Shown here in pieces: positions 6,156 through 10,291 of a stretch of DNA of 10,291 bases. Under the pieces are notes generated by a model. It did not search any database and was not told the origin of the DNA. It saw only the letters and a list, made by a program, of their open reading frames with translations. The DNA is from Anaerolineales bacterium (GTDB lineage: Bacteria; Chloroflexota; Anaerolineae; 4572-78; NAK82), in the NCBI GenBank assembly GCA_024643945.1, contig JAHELX010000140.1:1079-11369 (forward strand). Reading direction: 5' to 3'. Position 1 is the first letter of the stretch. Each line of letters begins with the position of its first letter. A program made the translations under genes and the position numbers.

Positions 6156-7139
6156 GTGGCAGAGCCATCATTGAGGATTGAAGATCTACATGTGAGTTTC
6201 TTCACCTTGACTGGGGAAGTGCGAGCCATCAACGGCGTGAGTCTGGAAATCTACCCCGGCGAGTTCTTCGGCCTGGTAGGGGAGACGGGTTGCGGCAAGA
6301 CGGTCACCGGCCTGGCGGTGCTGGGGTTGGTGCCCAAACCGGGGCGGATCACACAAGGGCGTATCTTGTTCCAGGGGCGTGACTTGCTTCGCCTGTCATC
6401 TCGGCAAATGCGGCGCGTCCGAGGTGGTGACATCGCCATGATCTTCCAGAACCCTGCAACTTGCCTGAACCCGGTCTTTACCATCGGCAGCCAATTGGCG
6501 CACGTCATCCGTCAGCATCAGGGGTATAGCAAGCACCAGGCTGAAAAACACGCCTGCGAACTGCTCGAGGCTGTTGGTCTCCCCGAGGTGAAACCCCTGA
6601 TGCGAGCCTATCCGCACGAACTCTCCGGCGGGATGCTGCAACGGGTGATGATTGCTATGGCTCTCTCTTCTCGCCCCTCTCTCCTTATCGCCGACGAACC
6701 CACGACAGCCCTGGACGTGACTATCCAGGCACAGATCCTGGCTTTGTTGTGGGATTTGCAGAAGCGCTTTGATATCACCACCTTGTTCATCACCCATGAT
6801 CTGGGGGTCATAGCCGAAACCTGCGACCGGACCGCTGTTCTCTACGCGGGACAGGTGGCGGAAATTGGGCCGACGGCGGAGATCTTTCACAACCCTTGCC
6901 ACCCCTATACGCAGGGTCTTATCCGCGCTGTACCCCGTCCCGACCAGGATGTAGGACACCTGGCGGCTATTCCAGGAACAGTACCTTCCAACCCTGGCTT
7001 TCTGAGCCATTGCCTCTTCGCTCCCCGCTGTTCACACGCCTGGGAACGCTGCTGGGAAGGACAGCCGGCGCAGTTTCTGGTTGGGGAGGGGCATCGAGTT
7101 GCCTGTTTTCTGTACGCCTCGCAGGAGGTGCATGTATGA
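6156..7139 (+). CDS. dppD: ABC transporter ATP-binding protein, DppD/OppD type
   Basis: One of two ATPases powering the importer, 327 aa from GTG 6156 (E. coli DppD is also 327 aa). Residues 4 onward ([12 protein letters not shown]) match the usual beginning. Walker A is GETGCGKT at 42-49, the signature LSGGM at 156-160, Walker B LLIADEP at 176-182 followed by TTALD, and the switch His is H214. The C-terminal oligo_HPY-type extension carries four cysteines (C286, C292, C299, C317). In this family such cysteines can bind a [4Fe-4S] cluster, as reported for a thermophilic DppD structure. The LSGG motif has Met where Gln is usual after the two Gly, which is common in DppD-type subunits. It overlaps the next gene by 4 bases. 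Confidence 0.95.
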   Translation: MAEPSLRIEDLHVSFFTLTGEVRAINGVSLEIYPGEFFGLVGETGCGKTVTGLAVLGLVPKPGRITQGRILFQGRDLLRLSSRQMRRVRGGDIAMIFQNPATCLNPVFTIGSQLAHVIRQHQGYSKHQAEKHACELLEAVGLPEVKPLMRAYPHELSGGMLQRVMIAMALSSRPSLLIADEPTTALDVTIQAQILALLWDLQKRFDITTLFITHDLGVIAETCDRTAVLYAGQVAEIGPTAEIFHNPCHPYTQGLIRAVPRPDQDVGHLAAIPGTVPSNPGFLSHCLFAPRCSHAWERCWEGQPAQFLVGEGHRVACFLYASQEVHV

Positions 7140-8110
7140 GCGAGCGGCCGCTGTTGGAAGTGCGGGGACTGAAACAACACTTCGAACAGAGCAGCGGCTG
7201 GCTGGCCCGCCGTAAGCGCGTGGTTCGCGCGGTGGACGGGGTGGATCTGGCGATGCAACCCGGGGAAGTGTTGGGACTTGTAGGGGAGTCGGGCTGCGGC
7301 AAGACGACTTTGGGCCGCTGCGTTTTGTACCTGGTAAAGCCCACTGCAGGGGAAGTGATCTTTGACGGTCAAAACCTGTTGACCCTGGACACAGTAGCTA
7401 TGCATGGCGTACGTCGCGAGATGCAGGTCGTCTTTCAGGACCCTCTCTCCTCCCTGGACCCCCGCTTTTCTGTGGAGGAAGCGGTGGCAGAACCTCTACG
7501 CACTCACACAAGCCTGAGCCGTCCTGAGCGACGGGAACGGGTGTTGGCTCTCCTGGAGGATGTGGGGCTGGGAGCGCAGCACCTGGATCGCTACCCTCAC
7601 GAACTCAGCGGTGGCCAGTGCCAGCGGGTAGCCCTGGCTCGAGCATTGGCTCTGCACCCCCGCTTGTTGGTCCTGGATGAGCCCACCTCGGCCCTGGATG
7701 TGTCGGTGCAAGCCCAGATCATTAGCCTTCTGGTTGAGCTTAAGGAGGCGTACAAGCTGACCTATCTGTTTATCTCCCACGACCTGGGCGTGGTGCGCTA
7801 CATCAGTGACCGCATTGCGGTCATGTACCTGGGCAAGATGGCGGAAGTAGGACCAACGCAGGCGGTCTTTGAGTCCCCGCGCCATCCTTACACAAAAGCA
7901 CTCCTGGCTTCAGTGCCCATTCCCGAGCCCAGATCCCGCGAATGGCGCTTTGTCCTGGAGGGAACGGTGCCGAGTCCGGCCAATCCACCGCCGGGCTGTC
8001 GCTTCCACACGCGCTGTCCGTTTGCGTGGCCTCTGTGCCAGGAGCAAGAGCCCCTGCTGCGCCAGGTTGCACCCGATCGTTACTTAGCCTGTCACTTGGA
8101 GGAGGGATAA
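7136..8110 (+). CDS. dppF: ABC transporter ATP-binding protein, DppF/OppF type
   Basis: The partner ATPase, 324 aa. The chosen ATG 7136 overlaps the previous stop (ATGA) and has AGGAGGT at 7123-7129. Starting further upstream would read through the DppD gene in another frame. The F-type N-terminal insertion ([20 protein letters not shown]) is present at about 19-38. Walker A is GESGCGKTT at 50-58, the signature LSGGQ at 157-161, Walker B LLVLDEP at 177-183 followed by TSALD, and the switch His is H215. The C-terminal extension again has four cysteines (C288, C294, C301, C319) in the same spacing as in DppD. The tight coupling implies translation in equal amounts with DppD. Confidence 0.95.
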   Translation: MSERPLLEVRGLKQHFEQSSGWLARRKRVVRAVDGVDLAMQPGEVLGLVGESGCGKTTLGRCVLYLVKPTAGEVIFDGQNLLTLDTVAMHGVRREMQVVFQDPLSSLDPRFSVEEAVAEPLRTHTSLSRPERRERVLALLEDVGLGAQHLDRYPHELSGGQCQRVALARALALHPRLLVLDEPTSALDVSVQAQIISLLVELKEAYKLTYLFISHDLGVVRYISDRIAVMYLGKMAEVGPTQAVFESPRHPYTKALLASVPIPEPRSREWRFVLEGTVPSPANPPPGCRFHTRCPFAWPLCQEQEPLLRQVAPDRYLACHLEEG

Positions 8111-8115
8111 TATAC

Positions 8116-9045
8116 ATGGCGAACTTGTTTGGCATTGCCGCTGTACAAATGCAGGTAGTTGCCTGGGATTCGGAAAAGACTTTGGAGCGTATGGAGCAGC
8201 GGCTTCAGTACATTCGGCGGGTCTTCCCGTGGGTGAACCTGGTTTGCTTCCCTGAACTACTTCCGACCGGCGTAGCCCCGCTGGAGCTCCAGCCGTCCGG
8301 ATATGCCTGGGATGCCACGGTAGAGGTCATCCCTGGTCCTTTGACGGAGCGCCTGGCGGCAATGGCCCGCCGCTTTCGGGTATGGCTGCAGCCTGGCTCT
8401 CTCTACGAGCGGGATGGAGAGGTAGTCTACAATACTGCGCTGGTCTTTTCCCCTGAGGGGGAACTGGTAGCCCGCTATCGTAAGATGTTTCCCTGGCGAC
8501 CCTGGGAGGATCTGGCCGGAGGTCGAGAGTTCTGCACCTTTGACATCCCCGATGTAGGGCGCTTCGGCCTGTGCATCTGCTACGATGGTTGGTTTCCTGA
8601 GGTCATCCGCACCCTGGTCTGGATGGGAGCGGAAGTCATCCTCCATCCCTCCCTGACGAGCACGGTGGACCGCTCAGCGGAGCTGATCATCGAACAAGCT
8701 CACGCCATCTTCAATCAGTGCTATATGGTCAACGTCAATGCTGCACCGGCGGCTGGCTGTGGACGCTCGATCGTGGTTGATCCCCATGGGCGCATCTTGC
8801 AACAAGCCAGCGCGCACGAAGAAATCCTGACAGAAATGATTGACCTGGACCTGGTGCGGCAAGTGCGAGAATTGGGCTCTATTGGCCTCAACCAGCATCT
8901 GAAGCAATTACGCGACTTTGACGGCGAGTTTCCAATCTATGCTCAAGGCATCCGCCAGGGCGCGTTGTTTGGTAACCTGGGCACCCTGCGTCTGCCGCGT
9001 AACCTGAACTACCATCATCATGAGGAGGAGGAAAACTATGACTGA
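8116..9045 (+). CDS. Nitrilase-superfamily carbon-nitrogen hydrolase (probable amidase)
   Basis: A 309-aa cytoplasmic thiol hydrolase that should cleave a non-peptide C-N bond, releasing ammonia or an amine. The catalytic residues are visible: E47 (in CFPELLP), K123 (in RYRKMFPW) and nucleophile C155 (in GLCICYDGWFPE). E131 lies eight residues after the Lys, the same spacing as K134/E142 in aliphatic amidases (AmiE), and the KMFPWRPWE stretch resembles that branch. This favours an amidase or formamidase-like enzyme over a true nitrilase; carbamoyl hydrolase (beta-ureidopropionase type) is the main alternative. ATG 8116 follows a strong GGAGGAGGG site (8098-8106) inside the end of dppF, 5 bases after its stop. 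A far longer frame from 7942 overlaps dppF and is rejected. The tail reads HHHEEEENYD and covers the next gene's ribosome site. Confidence 0.92.
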   Translation: MANLFGIAAVQMQVVAWDSEKTLERMEQRLQYIRRVFPWVNLVCFPELLPTGVAPLELQPSGYAWDATVEVIPGPLTERLAAMARRFRVWLQPGSLYERDGEVVYNTALVFSPEGELVARYRKMFPWRPWEDLAGGREFCTFDIPDVGRFGLCICYDGWFPEVIRTLVWMGAEVILHPSLTSTVDRSAELIIEQAHAIFNQCYMVNVNAAPAAGCGRSIVVDPHGRILQQASAHEEILTEMIDLDLVRQVRELGSIGLNQHLKQLRDFDGEFPIYAQGIRQGALFGNLGTLRLPRNLNYHHHEEEENYD

Positions 9046-10291
9046 TTTGAAAGCCTCGATCCCGCACGTCTCCCCGGTCTGGTCGCACCTGCTGGATGCC
9101 ATCATCGTTCGAGGTGAGGGTGCGTACATCTGGGATCAGGCCGGTCGCCGGTACCTGGATTTTACCAGCGGCATCGGTGTTACCAACACCGGTCACTGCC
9201 ATCCTCGCGTGGTGGCAGCCATTCGCGAGCAGGCCGGCCGTATTTTGCACCTTCAGGCCAACGTCGCTTACCATGAGCCCATGCTGCGCCTGATCGCCGC
9301 CCTGCGCGAGGTGGTACCATCTGAACTGGACTCTTTTTTCTTCAGCAACAGTGGTGCCGAGGCGGTAGAGGCGGCGGTGAAGCTGGCTCGCCACGCAACG
9401 GGACGGACCAACATCATTGCCTTCCAACGGGGCTTCCACGGGCGGACTGCGGGTACGATGTCCCTGACGAGCTCCAAAACGGTCTACCGGGTTGGATATC
9501 AGCCATTGATGCCGGGGGTCTTTTTCGCCCCCTATGCCTATTGTTACCGTTGTCCCAAGGCTGAGGCCAACCCGGAGCGGTATGGCTCTAGCAAGTGCTG
9601 TGGCTGGGCGCTGGAACAAGTGCGCTTCCTGCTTAAGAGCCAGACGGCGCCCGAAGAGACGGCGGCCATCCTGGTGGAGCCGGTGCTGGGCGAAGGAGGC
9701 TACGTGGTGCCCCCGGCCAGTTTCCTGCGTGGCCTACGGGAGATTTGCGACGAGCACGACATTCTGCTCATTCTGGATGAGGTGCAGAGCGGCGTCGGGC
9801 GCACCGGACGTTTCTTCGCCCTGGAGCACTTCGGTGTGGTGCCCGACATCCTGGTGATGGCCAAGGGTTTGGCCTCCGGTTTGCCCCTGAGTGGCATCGC
9901 CGCCCGGCACGAGTTGATGGAGCGCTGGCGACCGGGCACTCACGGCGGCACCTATGGGGGTAATGTCATAGCCTGCGCCGCTGCCGAAGCCACTCTTCGA
10001 GCGATGCAGGAAGAGAAGCTGGTGGAGAATGCAGATCACCTGGGTGAAAAGCTGCTGGGCCGGCTGCAGTCACTCCAAAGCCACTATCCCGGCCTGGGCG
10101 ACGTGCGAGGACTGGGGTTGATGGTCGGCGTAGAGTTCGTCGTCCCTGGCGGGCGCACCCCGGACAAGGACCGAACCAAGGCCGTGCAACGCGCCTGCCG
10201 GGAAGCCGGATTGCTGCTGCTGACCTGTGGCACCGACGAGAACATTATCCGCTGGATCCCACCGTTGATCATCGACGAGCAAGAGTTAGAG
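9038..10291 (+). CDS. Class III PLP-dependent aminotransferase (GabT/ornithine-type), C-terminus cut by window edge
   Basis: The frame from ATG 9038 is open for 418 codons to the right edge; family members are about 430-450 aa, so little is missing. It starts 8 bases inside the amidohydrolase gene with GAGGAGGAGG at 9022-9031. Features of fold-type I class III enzymes are clear: FTSGIGVTNTGHCHPRV near the N-terminus, SNSGAEA at 103-109 for phosphate binding, RGFHGRT, D247 in LDEVQSGVGRTG (pyridine nitrogen), Lys276 in VMAKGLASG (Schiff base) and T305 in GGTYGGN. Between these is a Cys-rich stretch, C169-x2-C172 with C187-C188, seen in a GabT-like subgroup. It would move an amino group from an omega-amino or similar acid to a 2-oxo acid. 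The substrate is not predictable. Confidence 0.93.
   Translation, partial: MTDLKASIPHVSPVWSHLLDAIIVRGEGAYIWDQAGRRYLDFTSGIGVTNTGHCHPRVVAAIREQAGRILHLQANVAYHEPMLRLIAALREVVPSELDSFFFSNSGAEAVEAAVKLARHATGRTNIIAFQRGFHGRTAGTMSLTSSKTVYRVGYQPLMPGVFFAPYAYCYRCPKAEANPERYGSSKCCGWALEQVRFLLKSQTAPEETAAILVEPVLGEGGYVVPPASFLRGLREICDEHDILLILDEVQSGVGRTGRFFALEHFGVVPDILVMAKGLASGLPLSGIAARHELMERWRPGTHGGTYGGNVIACAAAEATLRAMQEEKLVENADHLGEKLLGRLQSLQSHYPGLGDVRGLGLMVGVEFVVPGGRTPDKDRTKAVQRACREAGLLLLTCGTDENIIRWIPPLIIDEQELE

Noticed and set aside
6896..7135. Extended start for the DppF-type ATPase
   Set aside because: It overlaps DppD by over 240 bases in another frame; ATG 7136 with AGGAGGT and an ATGA overlap is clearly better.
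7942..8115. Extended start for the amidohydrolase
   Set aside because: It overlaps the conserved C-terminus of DppF and adds 58 residues not belonging to the nitrilase fold; ATG 8116 has a strong ribosome site.

Overview
The window reads as a chromosomal operon of a moderately GC-rich bacterium, most likely Chloroflexota (Anaerolineae/Caldilineae type). That placement is an inference. It rests on the Pro/Thr/Glu/Ala-rich linker (four TEAP repeats) after the lipobox of the solute-binding protein, a large MalT/LuxR-type STAND regulator beside a transporter, and C/G-rich palindromic repeats between genes. No rRNA, tRNA, CRISPR array, transposase or phage gene is visible.

Layout. Positions 1-1738 (minus strand, running off the left edge) encode the N-terminal 579 residues of a MalT-like ATP-dependent transcriptional regulator. 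A 380-base divergent intergenic region (1739-2118) holds candidate promoters for both directions and two structured inverted-repeat regions. From 2119 to the right edge everything is on the plus strand in operon order: solute-binding lipoprotein (2119-3780), a block of palindromic repeats (3807-3884), DppB-type permease (3967-4992), DppC-type permease (start moved to GTG 5097, end 6005), an unusual tandem-hairpin repeat block (6005-6139), DppD-type ATPase (start moved to GTG 6156, end 7139), DppF-type ATPase (7136-8110), a nitrilase-superfamily amidohydrolase (8116-9045) and a class III PLP aminotransferase (9038 to the right edge, nearly complete).

How they could work together. The five transporter genes make a complete peptide/opine/nickel-class (family 5) ABC importer. 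The two enzymes are coupled to it by very short gaps or overlaps: 4-base overlap between the ATPases, 5-base gap to the amidohydrolase, 8-base overlap to the aminotransferase. The simplest reading is uptake of a small nitrogenous compound, hydrolysis of a C-N (amide or carbamoyl) bond, and transamination of the released amine or amino acid. The divergent regulator probably senses the substrate or a derivative. The substrate cannot be read from the sequence.

The coding content belongs to known families. The least ordinary material is non-coding: two different hairpin-repeat blocks in the two largest intercistronic gaps, and the structured leader region of the regulator.
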